DNA of 64,000 bases from Perognathus longimembris pacificus (lineage: Eukaryota; Chordata; Mammalia; Rodentia; Heteromyidae), in assembly GCF_023159225.1 (NCBI RefSeq), contig NC_063171.1:12322326-12386325 (forward strand), in the 5' to 3' direction. A program made the position numbers and the translations under genes. Position 1 is the first letter of the stretch; each line of letters starts with the position of its first letter. The notes beneath the pieces were generated by a model. The model was not told the DNA's origin, made no database searches, and saw only the letters and a program-made list of their open reading frames with translations. Positions 1 to 11,479 of the stretch are shown one piece after another.

Positions 1-859
1 GCACTCAGAGATATAAATTTTCCTCTGAGTACTGCCTTTGCTGTGTCCCAAAGGAGCTGGTACTTTGTGTACTCATCTTGGTTTATTTACATAAACATTT
101 GAATTTCAGTTCTAATTTCTTCAATGACCCACTTGTGTTTCAGCAATGTGTTGGTTAGTTTACATTAATTGTAGGGTTTTCTGTGGTGGCTGTTTGAGTT
201 GAGCTCTAATTTTATTCTATTGTAGTCTGAGAGAATGCAGGGAATGGTTTCGATACTTCTCAATTTGTCTAGATTTGCTTTGTGCCCTATGATGTGATCT
301 ATTTTGGAGAATGTTCCATGTGCTGCTGAAAAGAATGTATATTCTGCTGCTGGGTGGAATATTCGGTTAAGATGTCAGTTAAGTCTAGTTGGTCTTTGCA
401 GTTGTTTAGTTTTGAGGTTTCTTTGCTCAGTTTTTGGCATGTTGATCTGTCCAGAGGTGACAGTGGAGTGTTAAAGTCTCCCACAATCAATGTGTTTGGA
501 TCTATGAGTGTTTTTAGAGTCAGTAGTGTTTGTTTGATGAAGCTGGGTGCTCCTGTATTTGGGGTGTAGATATTTAGGATGGTTATAACCTCATGTAGGA
601 GAGATCCCTTTATTAGCATATAGTAAACTTTGTTTCTTCTTATCATTTTTAATTTGAATTCAATTTTATCTGTTACTAGGATTTCAACTCCAGTTTGCTT
701 ATGGAGGCCATTTGCTTGGTAGGTTTTATTCCAGCCTTTCACTTTTAGAAAATGTTTGCTTTTACTGAGTAGATGTCTCTTGGAGGCATCAGAAAGAGGG
801 CTCTTGATTTTTGATCCAACTGATGAGCCCTTGTCATTTAATTGGAGAGTTAAGTCCAT
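1..859 (-). pseudogene. LINE-1 ORF2, 5' part (endonuclease domain), cut by window edge
   Basis: Reading from 859 leftward, the start MDLTL is typical of L1 ORF2, the protein that nicks the target and reverse-transcribes L1 RNA. The apurinic-type endonuclease fold is recognisable: a block ending LKVKGW, then DKIEFKL, then IVGDFNTPLS (the catalytic N/D region). The stretch between the start and LKVKGW is too short and scrambled, and the usual QETH catalytic motif is not intact, so a deletion or rearrangement has damaged the N-terminus. A stop lies at about 299, after which the family sequence resumes in frame to position 1. It lies about 85 bp downstream of the ORF1 stop, the usual L1 arrangement. 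Dead copy; the identity is secure. Confidence 0.9.
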
Positions 860-944
860 TAATATTGAGAGTCAGGATTGAGAGATGATCTTTTTCCTTT
901 CATTACAAATATCTTTCTAAGGCTGTGTCTTCCCTATTCTTGTC

Positions 945-2894
945 CTAATATCCCCGTTTTCTATTTTGATTCATTTCTCTGTCTGTATTGTAATGTTGAT
1001 TATTTTCCATGTATAGGACATCGATGAGGATTTTCTGTAAGGATGGTTTGGTGGAGATATATTGTTTCAGTTTTTCCTTACTGGGGAAGACTTTTATTTC
1101 ACCTTTGGCTATGAATGAGAGTTTAGCTGGGTACATTATGCTTGGTTGATAGTTATTTTTCCTTAGGGTGTGGAATACCACATTCCAGAATCTCCTTGCT
1201 TTCATGGTCTCTGCTGAGAAGTCTGCAGTAATTCTGATTGTTTTTCCTTTATATGTGATTGTTTTCTTCTCCATAGGAGCTTTAAGGATTTTTTCCTTGG
1301 TCTCTACTGATCCTGTTCAGATTACAATGTGTCAGTGGGATGTACTATTATAGTCTTGTCTGTTTGGGCTTCTAAATGCTTCATGGATCTGGATATTCCT
1401 ATCCTTCAGGGTATTTGGGAACTTCTCTGCTATTATTCTGTTGAATGTATTGCCTATCCCATTAACTTCTTTCTCTAGGTTTTCCTTGATTCCTATTGTT
1501 AGGGCTGAACTGAAAACTGGAGTAACTAAATATAAGTTTTAGTGTTAAGATTATAATAGCTTCTAAGCCCTGGTGATGACTACATGCTAGAGGGCTGCAC
1601 CAGCACACATAAGACTAGTTTCTTATACTTTGACATTTAAAAATGTGGGAAGCACTTGTTCCCCTCTGTACCTGGGTAGCAACCATGAAAACGAACAGTA
1701 AAAAAATAACTATAGAAATAACCATAATCATAGAAATGCCATGGTAACTGTCACATTGGTTTACTTATGACTGAGTACTGGATTGTTTTAGCCCACTCAA
1801 GCTTGCTTAGTAGTAATGGGAAAACATGGTCGCAATTGTTAAAATAAAGTTGGTACTAGGTCAGCCTGACTAGAATATTCTGCTTCTGTAAGTGGCTTGC
1901 TTAATCCATTTGTAACTTGCTCTATCTCCTGCATTAACCCCCTGCATCAGTGCTACATGACCACCTGTTGTCAATTCCTGATATTGAGGTCAGTTCCCGA
2001 TATCAAAGCCAAAATAGATAACTGAAAAGATACATAGCCAATAGAAATAGGACAATACTTGCTTGCTAAATGCCATCCAATCAAGTATCTGCCAAGTTGG
2101 AAATACCCTGCCCCTGTTGTAACCACAATAAAAACCTTGCCTATCTGAGGGTCAGGGCTCTCAATCCAGATCCGCTGCATCAGTGACAGTTGAGAGTCCA
2201 GGCTAGAGCTTGCAATAAAGATTATTGTGCCTTTGCGTCAGTATCAGCTCCTTGGTGGTCTTTGGGGACCAGAAATCTCGGCATCACACTATTAGCTTTA
2301 AATTGGACTTCCCGATTGTATCTTGGAGCTCCTGAAGTGATCTGTTTTGATGATTGGATCATTTTTGTTGTTGTTGTTCTTTCGCCATAGAGTCTAGGGA
2401 ATCTTCAGTTCCTGAGATTCAATCCTCCGATTGATCTAGTCTGCTCTGTAGGCTAGCTACTTGATTTCAAATCTCCCTTCCTCTGACTGGTCTTTCTTGA
2501 TCGCTTCCATGTCTTTGCTATAATTTTCTCTTAGGTCCCATATGGACATCTTTACTTCATTAATTTGGCTCTGAGTGATGTCTCTCAATTCTTTTAGCTG
2601 GGTAGCTATCTTTTCATTGGACTCTTTAAGTTCTTTCTATTTGTGGAGGCAATAGAATCCTCTACTAATTTGTGGGTGGATTGATGTATTTATCTTTGGC
2701 TTGCCTCCTCAAGCTCTAGAATACTTGTCTGAAGAGATTCAAACTATTCATTTAACATTTTTATCAGTACAGTTTGTAAAGTGTTTTGAGGGTTCTCGTC
2801 TAGATCTTTGATTAACTGCTCTGCTTTCTGCTTATTTTGAGTGGGAGATGAGGTTTCCAGACTTGCCATCTTTCTTGTGCTTCTTCTGCCCATT
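945..2894 (-). pseudogene. LINE-1 ORF1 (RNA-binding chaperone), split by a solo LTR
   Basis: ORF1 encodes the trimeric RNA-binding protein of the L1 ribonucleoprotein. The start is at 2894 (MGRRSTRKMASLE), giving a short basic N-terminus and a coiled-coil-like region (KQKAEQLIKDLDENPQNTL). The RRM-type middle lies around 1300-1496 and 2293-2360 (SNLKLIGIKEN on one side of the insert, FNRIIAEKFPNTL on the other). The C-terminal domain ends at 945 (MEKKTITYKGKTIRI ... PAKLSF ... FPSKEKLKQYI). The 792-bp LTR plus one 4-bp TSD copy interrupts the middle; ignoring it, the reading frame continues exactly across the join. Additional stops occur near 2744 and near 1320, so the gene was also degraded elsewhere. 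It lies directly upstream of the ORF2 remnant. Confidence 0.9.
1497..2288 (+). mobile_element. Solo LTR of an ERV1-like (class I) endogenous retrovirus
   Basis: The 792-bp segment begins TGTTAGGG and ends CATCACA, and is flanked by CTAT at 1493-1496 and at 2289-2292. Removing the element and one CTAT restores L1 ORF1 continuity, which fixes both ends. Promoter-like features are in plus orientation: an AATAAAAA TATA-like stretch near 2127-2135, a polyadenylation signal AATAAA near 2214, then a TTGCCTTTGCG-like R/U5 region and a U5 ending GGTCTTTGGGGACC. A 4-bp TSD and this layout fit gammaretrovirus-like LTRs. No internal retroviral genes remain, so it is a solo LTR made by LTR-LTR recombination. 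The subfamily name is unknown. Confidence 0.85.
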
Positions 2895-4770
2895 TGGATT
2901 GGAAATACTAATCTACAAGCACCTATCAGTACCATTTAAAACCTAAAGCCAACCTTACCAAGCCCTGCTGTATAAATCTTGGAGGTTCACAATCATATAC
3001 AGATACCTTCCTTTACTTTTTTGTATATAAAAGCAGATTTGGTGTCCCTGCAGAATACAATTTTAATATAATAACCAACCCAGAACTCTGTATTCAGTAG
3101 TTACTTACTTACCATTATAACCTCATTAGCAAATTTGTTCTTACATTAAGTTTTTTTTATTATTATTGGGATTTCTCTAAGAACCCCTTTGACTCACTCA
3201 GATTGAACAGGGATACCTTCAGTCTAATCTGCCGATAGCCAGAATTCAATGTGGTCTGGAGATCCTTGAAGTAAATTTAGGAGGTAAGTTAGGAGTAGTG
3301 AAGAGAATTGAGTAAAAGGAATGGGGGATAATGATTTTGGTTTAGTTTCAGTGAAGTGGAAAGTTAGAGAAGAGTAGAATGGGTAGAAAGAACAACACTA
3401 AAATGATAAACAATGGAAAATCCACAGAAAAGAGTAAAGGTATTAGTCAAAGGAAAGTAATTTCAAAGAAAAAAGTGTGAAAAGAGATACAAAGAAATAA
3501 TACAGAAAACAAACACAAAAAAAAAACAAAAAATATAACCAAAAAAATAAAACAAAAACAATAAATAAACAACTCAAAAATGCAAGATAAAAAATAAAAA
3601 TTTAAAATAATTGGATAAGAATCAACAAGAACAGACAACCATGCGAAATGAAAGGGATTCGTCCTTGTTTGGGTGGGCTCTTTCCACTGGTGTCCTTGCG
3701 ATGGTCTACAGTCTATTTTCCTGCTGCTTGGCTGGTTTGATTTACTTTCAGCTTGGGCGGTTGGATCTGCTCTGACCCTCCTTCCCTATTATTTAAATCC
3801 TGGGCTCTGTGGTTTGCAGAGCTTGAAGGTAGGAGTTGGGTCTCTTCTGTATTTGGGGGGCACTGAACAATCTCAGGAACCATGGCTCCTCCCATCTGTT
3901 GTGGGGCCTGCCTCTTTAGGCTGAGAACTCAGCCGGATGGGGCGCCTCGGGCCTGGTTAACTTGGCTGAGAGCTGCTTGCCCGGGGGAGGTTCCTCCTTC
4001 CTGGCCAGGTCGACCTTCTCCTGGGCAGAGGTGGATGTAGAATTCAGTTCAGTTTGCTGGTAGGAATTGGGTGTCCACTGTAATGGGACCGTTTATCTGT
4101 CTTAGGAACTGTTTACTCTCCCGTCTGTTTGTTCCTTATCACCAGTAGCTGTTCGCCGCTTTCAGTTTGATTTTAGAAATTCCCACTGCAGCTTCAGTGT
4201 TGTTGGGGTGGGGTGAGGAACCTCTGGCTGAGTTTACCTGAGTTTGTGAGCCACAGAACAGTGAGAGATCCTTCCATGTGGGTGGAGGGACCTTCTCCTT
4301 GGCGAAATTGGCTCCCACTGTTCAGTTACTCTTGCCCTTTTCAAAGATGACCCCTTCGTCCTCACTTTCCCCTGGCCTGCTTTAGTTCCTGTCTACTCTG
4401 GCCCAGTCTATACCAGGGTCAAAGATGGCGCTTTGCTCTGGTGATGGGGAGGGCCTATCTTCCAGATGCTGCTCTGTGGGTGTGAGTAAGAATGTCTTTA
4501 GTGGGGTACTCACACTTTCTCTGGAATTTTGGCCTGTCAGTGCTCAGCCTGTGATCTATGTCTGTCTTCCACCGTCTGGAGGATTTCTTCCTGATCACTG
4601 TTGTGTACTTTAGGTGCACGGAGTGCTGGGTGCTGTGCCGGCGCCAGTACTAGCATGTTGGTGGGATGCCCCTCAGAGCTCAAATCTGTGTTTTCAGGCC
4701 AGCAAAGTCAATTTTTCCTTTCTGGCCAGAATGCCTATACTGTTATAACTTACTTGGGCTATTTTTCTAG
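2895..4770 (-). mobile_element. LINE-1 5' UTR (promoter region), antisense
   Basis: This lies immediately upstream of the ORF1 start on the minus strand. The part next to ORF1 (about 2940-3650) is A-rich on the plus strand. The distal part (about 3660-4740) is markedly GC-richer than the rest of the window and is followed by ordinary AT-rich DNA at about 4775. That position and composition fit an L1 5' UTR of about 1.9 kb. A YY1-like AAGATGGCGC motif lies at about 4421-4430. The outer boundary is approximate because the 3' end and any TSD lie outside the window. Identity rests on position and composition, not on a recognised consensus. Confidence 0.65.
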
Positions 4771-4774
4771 GAGT

Positions 4775-5725
4775 AAAAGTTTCTCTGTAATGGTAAGCCT
4801 CTACATTTACCTAGGATTGTTTTTGGTTGTTTTTGGCAATTATGCTCTGCTCCTCAACATATACTCATCAAAATTTGGAAACTGGGCTTAACCATAACAA
4901 TAAGTGCCACTGACTTTACTGAACGTGTACTTCAACTCCAAAGCATGAAACAGTTCACAAATATCTGCAGGAATTAATTTAAAATTGCCAAAGCAGAGAT
5001 CATTTAAATGAGAAACAACTTCAATGATTACTCAGACAAAGGAAGGAGAAAATACACACTATAATCAAGTGGACAGCGGGTAGATCTAGAGAAAAATGCT
5101 CTGGTTATCTAAGGATTCCCCAGACATGGATATTTGGGTGACTGCAATTTGGTTATTATTGGATGAATACTCTTCTTTTAGGAAAAGATAAAACGAAAAA
5201 TATATGGCAGTCAATAGAAAGGTAACATTTAATTCACACAAAGAGAAGACTTTTTTTTACTTTTCAAGTGATTACTTCTCATCATTACAAAAATGAATGG
5301 AGAGTTGCACGGTATTTTAAAAGCTCTTAGAATGGGTTTGTTAAGTTAAACTGAAGGGCACAATTTGAAAAGGGCGAGGAATTAAACCATTAGCTGATGC
5401 ACTTTCATGAAGAGCAAGGGCTTGTGAAAATAGACAGAGTGTAAGAATACCCACTAACAGACCAATGCAATACTTATAATACTGCCAGATCCTTTCAGCA
5501 AAAACAGGTGTTATGCAGGTTGCATTGACTATTCAATATTTGAAACAGCTATATCTAATGATATTTTATTCATACTCCTGTTGTCTCATCTAGAGTACTC
5601 TCCCTATACAGAAAAGCACACACTTAAAAAAATATGAACTATTTGGTTTCCTTCCTCCTGCTTAAATATATTTTGCTCTTAATTTTTCAGAAGTTTCAAT
5701 CTAAGATATTAAATAATGGCACTTT
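4775..5725. other. Unassigned AT-rich DNA
   Basis: No ORF with a recognisable domain and no repeat I can name. Moderately AT-rich unique-looking sequence between the L1 5' end and the next SINE. Confidence 0.5.
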
Positions 5726-5727
5726 CA

Positions 5728-5955
5728 CCAGGAGCTGGTGGCATCCCCTTGTAATGCTAGCTACTAAGATGAGTTCTGAGGACTGTAGTTTGAAGCCAGC
5801 CCTAGCAGGTTAATCTGTGAGATACAATATATAACTCACCATCAAAGAGCAGAAGTTGAATTATGGCTCAAGTGGTAGAGTTCTGTCTCTGAAAAAAAAG
5901 GCTTACGAAAAGTGCCTAAGCCCTGAGTTCAATCCCCAAGACAGTACTCAAATAC
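5728..5955 (+). mobile_element. B1-like + Geo-type dimeric SINE
   Basis: The left half (CCAGGAGCTGGTGGCATCC ... TAATGCTAGCTACTAAGATG) has the 7SL/B1 layout. The right half (GAATTATGGCTCAAGTGGTAGAG ... CCCTGAGTTCAATCCCC) is the same monomer found in the IDL-Geo SINEs here. Moderately diverged. It ends in a (CA)n tract. Confidence 0.8.
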
Positions 5956-5957
5956 AG

Positions 5958-6060
5958 AAACACACACACAGAAACACACACACACACACACACACAGATA
6001 AACAGGTATGTGTGTGTATGTGCACACCCCAGGACAGCACCCAAGTATACACACAGGTAT
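5958..6060. repeat. (CA)n / (TG)n microsatellite
   Basis: Runs of CACACA to about 5997, followed by a short TGTGTG stretch and ACACAGG-like repeats, growing from the A-rich tail of the preceding SINE. Confidence 0.85.
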
Positions 6061-6433
6061 ATACACATAATGATTATGTAAATTTGAATCAATCATTTGA
6101 ATTTATATTGACAGATTTTTGCTTTTTGCATTAGAAACACTTGGAAAATTCTATGTGTCTTAAATTTACTATGTATTATAAAATATAAACCATGATTCAA
6201 GTATTTTCTAAAAACCTACTATTTATTTTAAAATATAGAATTAATTTAAGTCAGAATGTTGCTAATTTGTCCCTGAGGAAGGAATAAATTGACAGCACTT
6301 AGTCATAAATCATTTTATATGGGTGAGAATTTTAATTGATTAATAACCATTTTGCTGAGTTAAAATCGAAAATTAATAATATTTCACAGATCACTATAAT
6401 ACAAGGTCAGAATATTTTTAACTAGTAAGAAAT

Positions 6434-6575
6434 TCTCAGGGGGGGACAGGGGGAGGGGGGAGGGAGTATGAGGGACAAGGTAACAAACAGTACAAGAAAT
6501 GTATCCAATGCCTAACTTATGAAACTGTAACCTCTCTGTACATCAGTTTTATAATAATTTTTTTTTAAAAGAACC
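6434..6575 (+). mobile_element. L1 3' end fragment (G-rich tract, terminal 3' UTR)
   Basis: It starts in the G-rich tract typical of this L1 3' UTR and continues through GTACAAGAAATGTATCCAAT and AAACTGTAACCTCTCTGTAC to an ATAATAA signal and A-rich end. Strongly 5' truncated. Confidence 0.9.
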
Positions 6576-6594
6576 CAATGCATATCCTATAAAA

Positions 6595-6745
6595 TTAAGA
6601 AGAATGAGGGAAGGGGTAGGTAAGGGAGGGATGAGTGAGAATGTTGAAAAGGATGACACTGATCAATATATATTGTATTCATAAACGGCTTTGTTAAATG
6701 GCAATGCCTTTGTACAACTACTTAAAAGGAATAAAAATATGTAAA
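6595..6745 (+). mobile_element. Probable older L1 3' end
   Basis: A GA-rich tract (GGGAAGGGGTAGG...) is followed by about 100 bp ending in GGAATAAAAATATG and an A-rich stretch. The layout resembles a decayed L1 tail, but the sequence differs from the younger 3' UTRs in the window. Confidence 0.45.
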
Positions 6746-6749
6746 AAAT

Positions 6750-8245
6750 TATTTGAATCAAAAAAATTTAGAAGTAATGTGAAATGTAATTTTGAGTCTG
6801 ATCTATTAGTTCTAGGTTGTAGTCTTTATATTGAGTTCATTTTTATTATCTATCAATAGTTTTATGAACGGCTTTCAGTTCAATGTGCCCATTTATAAAT
6901 ATAATGCATCTAGATCTTCATCACTTCTTCCATCATTCATGCCTCAATTTAGTATTACAATTGTATGTACATTGCAGATCATAATTATGTCTAGCATCTG
7001 TCCCTATGCAACTTATTCTTGTGGAAAAAGAACATTTCTTTTACTATGTATGATCCTTTTCACATGAACTATAAGGGTTTTACAATTTGAGATTTTTAGG
7101 AGTGTGTTACAAATATTCTTACATGTTTAATTTTGTGAATAGATCCTTTATTTCCTTGAGAAAATAACTAGCAATGGAATTAACAAGGCATGTGGCTGCT
7201 ACACACTCAGTTATTCTCAAGATTTAGAAAGATCTCCAGAGTAGCTGATCTATTTTACTAAATTTCTCTATTCTACTTGAATTTGATGTGGTAATCTTTT
7301 TGCCTTTCCCTTATAAAAGTGGGGAGTTTATCTTGATTTTGAATTTTTGCTTCCTTAATTATTGTTGTTACCACATTCCTCTTGAAATGTTTAAAATTTG
7401 TATATATTTATTATTATTAAATTTGGACAATAAGCACTGTACTCAAAAACTGGCTTATAGAATTGTAATCCTAGCTACAATTAATTCATGTAATAGTGAT
7501 AGTAATTATAATAATAAATTTAAGTTTTTGAAAATCTTGTTAACACTGTTTTGTAATATATGTTTAGGTTAGTAAATAGGGTTTACTTAGAGTTTTACTT
7601 CTGTTTTTATTACAAATAATTTCTAATAAGTTTGCATTTAGCACATTTTCCACCATTTGCCAATGACAAGTTTTCTCCTTTACTTAGTTACATTAATTGG
7701 TTAATTATGCAGACATTTAATTGTTATATCAATTGCATTTCTGGAATTTTCTTTCTTGATTATATAGTATATTAAATTTAATATATTTCTGAATTGGTTT
7801 TGCTAATGTTATGAAGACGTTTATGGGTAGTTTTCAAATGCAATCTAAAATTCTTTGTACTGTCTCCATGAGGATTTAGTAGCTCTGGCATACTGCTTAT
7901 CTGAGCATGAGTTTGAAAAATCTTCCTGAGACAAGAGCCACGGATGAATTTTTAAATATTAGTACTATTTTTTATCTGAATATTTCATATAAGTATTTCA
8001 TGGAGTTGTTTCTGTTTCCTTGTTGGAAATTATTTTCACTAAGAATTTAATACAAACTCATCCCATATACTTCTGTAGCAGTTGGAAATTAATTATATTT
8101 TATGAATAGAATTTTCTCTATATTTCCTCTTTATTCTTGAATCATAATGGTTTTAATTTTTTCACCTAAGATGTCAATATAATGTCAAAAATTATTCCTA
8201 CTAATACTTAATCACACTTTTTTTTAGTATTTGCCTTTTATAATC
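6750..8245. other. Unassigned AT-rich DNA
   Basis: Very AT-rich. The open frames here are composition-driven and show no domain. No named repeat recognised. Confidence 0.5.
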
Positions 8246-8247
8246 AC

Positions 8248-8280
8248 TCTCTTCCTTTCTCTCTCTCTCTCTCTCTTTTG
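8248..8280. repeat. (CT)n pyrimidine tract
   Basis: CTCTCTCTCT run directly beside the 3' side of a minus-strand SINE. Confidence 0.85.
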
Positions 8281-8282
8281 TT

Positions 8283-8452
8283 CTAGGATGTGCTATACCA
8301 GTTTGAGCCACAGTGCTATTTCTGTTTTTCTGTTGCTTACCTGAAGATAAGAGTCTTTGAGACTTTCCTGTCTAGGCTGGCTTTGAATCACGTTCATAAG
8401 ATATTAGCTTCCTGAGTAGATATGATTACAGGCAAGAGCCACCAGTGCCAAG
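8283..8452 (-). mobile_element. B1-like + Geo-type SINE, diverged
   Basis: The plus strand shows GAGCCACAGTGCTATTTCTG (right monomer, reversed), then GAGTCTTTGAGACTTTCCTG, GGCTGGCTTTGAATCA and TGAGTAGATATGATTACAGG (reversed B1-like half). Truncated in the right monomer. Confidence 0.75.
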
Positions 8453-8454
8453 GT

Positions 8455-9250
8455 TTAGAAATACACATTCTTACTTAAAATTTGTGTTTACTTTCCTTTT
8501 TACCTTTCTCGATACAAAATTTAAACTAGACATTAGGAAAAATAATAGCTTGAATGTTCATAAAAATCAAATCTTGACCATGCTAGCAGAATGACTTACA
8601 ACAAAGAGTAGGTTTGCTGACACAGAGTCTCTGCAGATTGAAGAAAATACCAGGCCTTGGTCTTACCTAAAAGGACTCAGATTTCCCTGGCCTACTGTGT
8701 GTGAAGAATTTTTAAAGCACAGTCAGTCTCCAGAACTTAATGCCTCACAAGACAGATCTCCAGCAATGACCACTGCCATGTATGGAGAGTGAACTAGAAG
8801 CATGAGTTATGAGGACTCAGTGGCTGCTCCTTCCTGAGTCTGCCCACACTTTGATCTGAAGATTGTGTTTCCCATTGCTTTTATGTTGTTCTTTCTTCAG
8901 TCTCATCTTTTCAAGGTTAATATTTTTCTGTGACAGACCAAGAACTTGCTGGCTACCCAATCCAGAATCACAAACCTAGTATCACTCTCATTTCTCTGAA
9001 TTATGTTTAATACTCTCTTGCTTCCATTTTGATACCATATCTTCTTTTTTTTAACCTGGTTCTGAAATTTGAACCTTTGACTAATTTTTTCTTTTCCTCG
9101 AGTAATTGGTTTGCTACATTTTCATTATATTCAAACTATTTTATAATTGCTTTTGTTTTGATTATTCAAATACACATTTAAAAATTCACAAGCCTTTTAT
9201 AGGATATTATTCTCATTTTCTTTGAATATAACACTTTTCTTTTCTCTTTC
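8455..9250. other. Unassigned DNA, possibly an old LTR remnant in part
   Basis: About 8570-8900 is richer in G+C than its surroundings but I cannot name an element. No coding signal. Confidence 0.3.
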
Positions 9251-9254
9251 TAAA

Positions 9255-9450
9255 CTGGTACTTGGCTCCAATTTATAGGCCACATGCTTTCTTGGCTTGC
9301 TGGCTGAAGGCTCTAACATTTGAGCTCCAACTCACACCCAGATATTTCCTAGCTAGTCAGAGATGGATTCTCATGGATATTTGTGCCTAGGTTGCTCCCC
9401 GAATAGTTTCTCTAGGTCTCTAGAATTACAGGCATGAGTAACCTGCCCCT
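9255..9450 (-). mobile_element. Degraded dimeric SINE
   Basis: Reversed SINE landmarks: ACATTTGAGCTCCAACTC (right monomer A-box region), GATTCTCATGGA and AGAATTACAGGCATGAG (B1-like start). Confidence 0.6.
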
Positions 9451-9466
9451 CTCTCCTTTTTACTTT

Positions 9467-9511
9467 TTAGGGTAAATGTTTTTAGGGTAAACATGGTTAG
9501 GGTAAATGACT
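9467..9511 (+). repeat. Three-copy 15-bp repeat with TTAGGG core
   Basis: TTAGGGTAAA starts at 9467, 9482 and 9497, an exact 15-bp period, with the last five bases of each unit differing. Confidence 0.8.
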
Positions 9512-9514
9512 CTC

Positions 9515-10730
9515 GGAAAATAATCTGTATTTTTCTTCTAGATGATTTCTAAGATTTTCCTGATAGGACTGTGTTACTAATTCATCTTTAAGTTTTATTG
9601 CACTTTTTGTTGGTGATGTTTCATTGCCCTACTACAAAGTATTTTATCTTCTTAAATCCTTGAGTCATATTTTAGTTCTTTTCACAATATTATTTCAGCT
9701 ATTATCTTTTTCAATATTCTCTGGGCATTCAAGTTATAGAGTCTCAAAATACTATCAGAGTTGTATATCCTATTATTCTTTGATTGCTTTAACACTGATG
9801 GCCAGATTAATCATGGTTCATTTAAACTATTTGTCTCTGTGTGAATGTAATATCAAGAGGACCAGCTATTTTCTTTACAAATTGTTCTCTCAACTTGAAA
9901 TAATAAAATATTATCCTTTCTGTATGACTATAATAATAGCTGAAGAGCATAATGCATTCTCAAAACATACACAAAATGATATTGGGAGAAATATCTGCCT
10001 TTATCAATATATTTTGCTTTAAAATATCCTTATAGGATTTCATTATCATTGCGATAAATTTAATTGATATGAGTTTACAGTAAGCGGGCAATGTGATTCA
10101 ATATTCTGGTAGCTACAACATGAATTTCAGCCCCAAATAATAATTCTAAATGATTTCTTGTACTTAGTTTTTCTTTTGTTACTCCACATTCAATACATTT
10201 TTCAGGGTGAAGTACAGAAAAAAATCAAAGCCATGAATATGAGATGTCATAATCCATATGAGCTTCTAAGCATTATCTAAGCATTATCTAAAATCATACA
10301 AGTGTTTCCATTCTTCCACAATTTAATGTTAGGAACATTGACTGTGGAAAGTTGTATTCATTTTGTTTATAATTAAAACATAGAGGATGTCTAATGACAA
10401 AAATGCATGAAATCATTTCATAGAAGCTATAGGAAAGATGGTTTCTTTCAATGTAAAAATCCATCTGTTCTCCTCCTTCCTTAAATTTATTTCTGTGAAG
10501 AATCTTCAGGATTTATATGCATCTTCATACCACACTCAGTACCAAGGCTGAAAAAGTAATCCTGACTTTCTAAGGAATTGATATTAAGAATTTTCTATTC
10601 TGCTGCCAATTTCAATGTTGCCCTTATATATGCTCAATTCTTTCAGTTCTACATCTAAAGATATAGGGCCTTGCTTTATTTTGAGGCCCAGAATGAATCT
10701 CATATCTTTACTCCAATAATGTTCCCTAAT
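9515..10730. other. Unassigned AT-rich DNA
   Basis: The open stretch at 9624-10022 has no domain and AT-driven composition. I see no recognisable repeat. A short direct repeat (AAGCATTATCT) occurs twice at about 10270-10290. Confidence 0.4.
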
Positions 10731-10734
10731 GCCA

Positions 10735-10735
<1 letters not shown>

Positions 10736-10769
<34 letters not shown>
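10736..10769. repeat. (TG)n microsatellite
   Basis: About 16 uninterrupted TG units just beyond the 3' end of the next L1. Confidence 0.95.
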
Positions 10770-10772
<3 letters not shown>

Positions 10773-10779
10773 GCACCAT

Positions 10780-11396
10780 TCTTTTTAATTTTTTTCTTCT
10801 TTAGTGTCAAATTGAAGTACAGAGGGGTTACAGTTTCAAATGTAAGGCAAGTACACTTCTTATCCAAGTTGTTACCTCCTCCCTCATTTTTCGCCTGTCT
10901 TCCTCCTCCCCAGTTTCCCCCTCCCATGAGTTGTATGGTTAGTTTAAACCAACTGGTTTTGTAACTATCACTATTGCAATGGCTTGTCTTTTTTTCCTTT
11001 GTCTCTCAATTTTGGTATTCCCTTTCCCTTCTCTAGTTCCAATACACGTATATACAGTATCCAAGGTATGAAGATCAGTTACAGTGATAGCAGGAGTAAA
11101 ATCACAGGAAGGGAATACTAGGGGGGAAAAAACAGTATGGTTTCATGTGACATGTTGAAATTAACTACAACAGCACTCTTCACTATAGCTAAGGTATGGA
11201 ATCAGGTAAAACGCCCTTCAGTTAATGAATGTAACATATAATGTGCTATATATACACAACGAGATTTACTTATCCATTAGAAAAAATGATATTGTATAAT
11301 TTGTAAAGAAATAACAATACCTGAAAACAACTATCTTAAATAAAATAAGTGAGGCACAAAGGGACAAAAAATGCATATTTTCCTCTTATATGTGAA
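10780..11396 (-). mobile_element. L1 3' end with inverted 5' part
   Basis: 10780 to about 11172 is a minus-strand 3' UTR of the older L1 type (GAAGTACAGAGGGGTTACAG, CCTCCTCCCTCATTTTTC, ATGAGTTGTATGGTTAG). From about 11172 the sequence is plus-oriented ORF2 tail DNA: TATAGCTAAGGTATGGAATC, then ATATATACACAACGAGATTT, then AAATAAAATAAGTGAGGCAC, matching the order in the better copies at 35.6 and 38.0 kb. This is the twin-priming arrangement. TSDs are not discernible. Confidence 0.8.
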
Positions 11397-11479
11397 GCTG
11401 TATTTGCCTTAGAAACTTATAAGTAAATATGTTGGGTGGTATGTAAGTGTATACAACTGTATTAATTGAAATACTGCAG

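Noticed and set aside
9624..10022. 132-codon open frame
   Set aside because: AT-driven hydrophobic composition, no domain, no codon bias or neighbouring exon signals that I can see.
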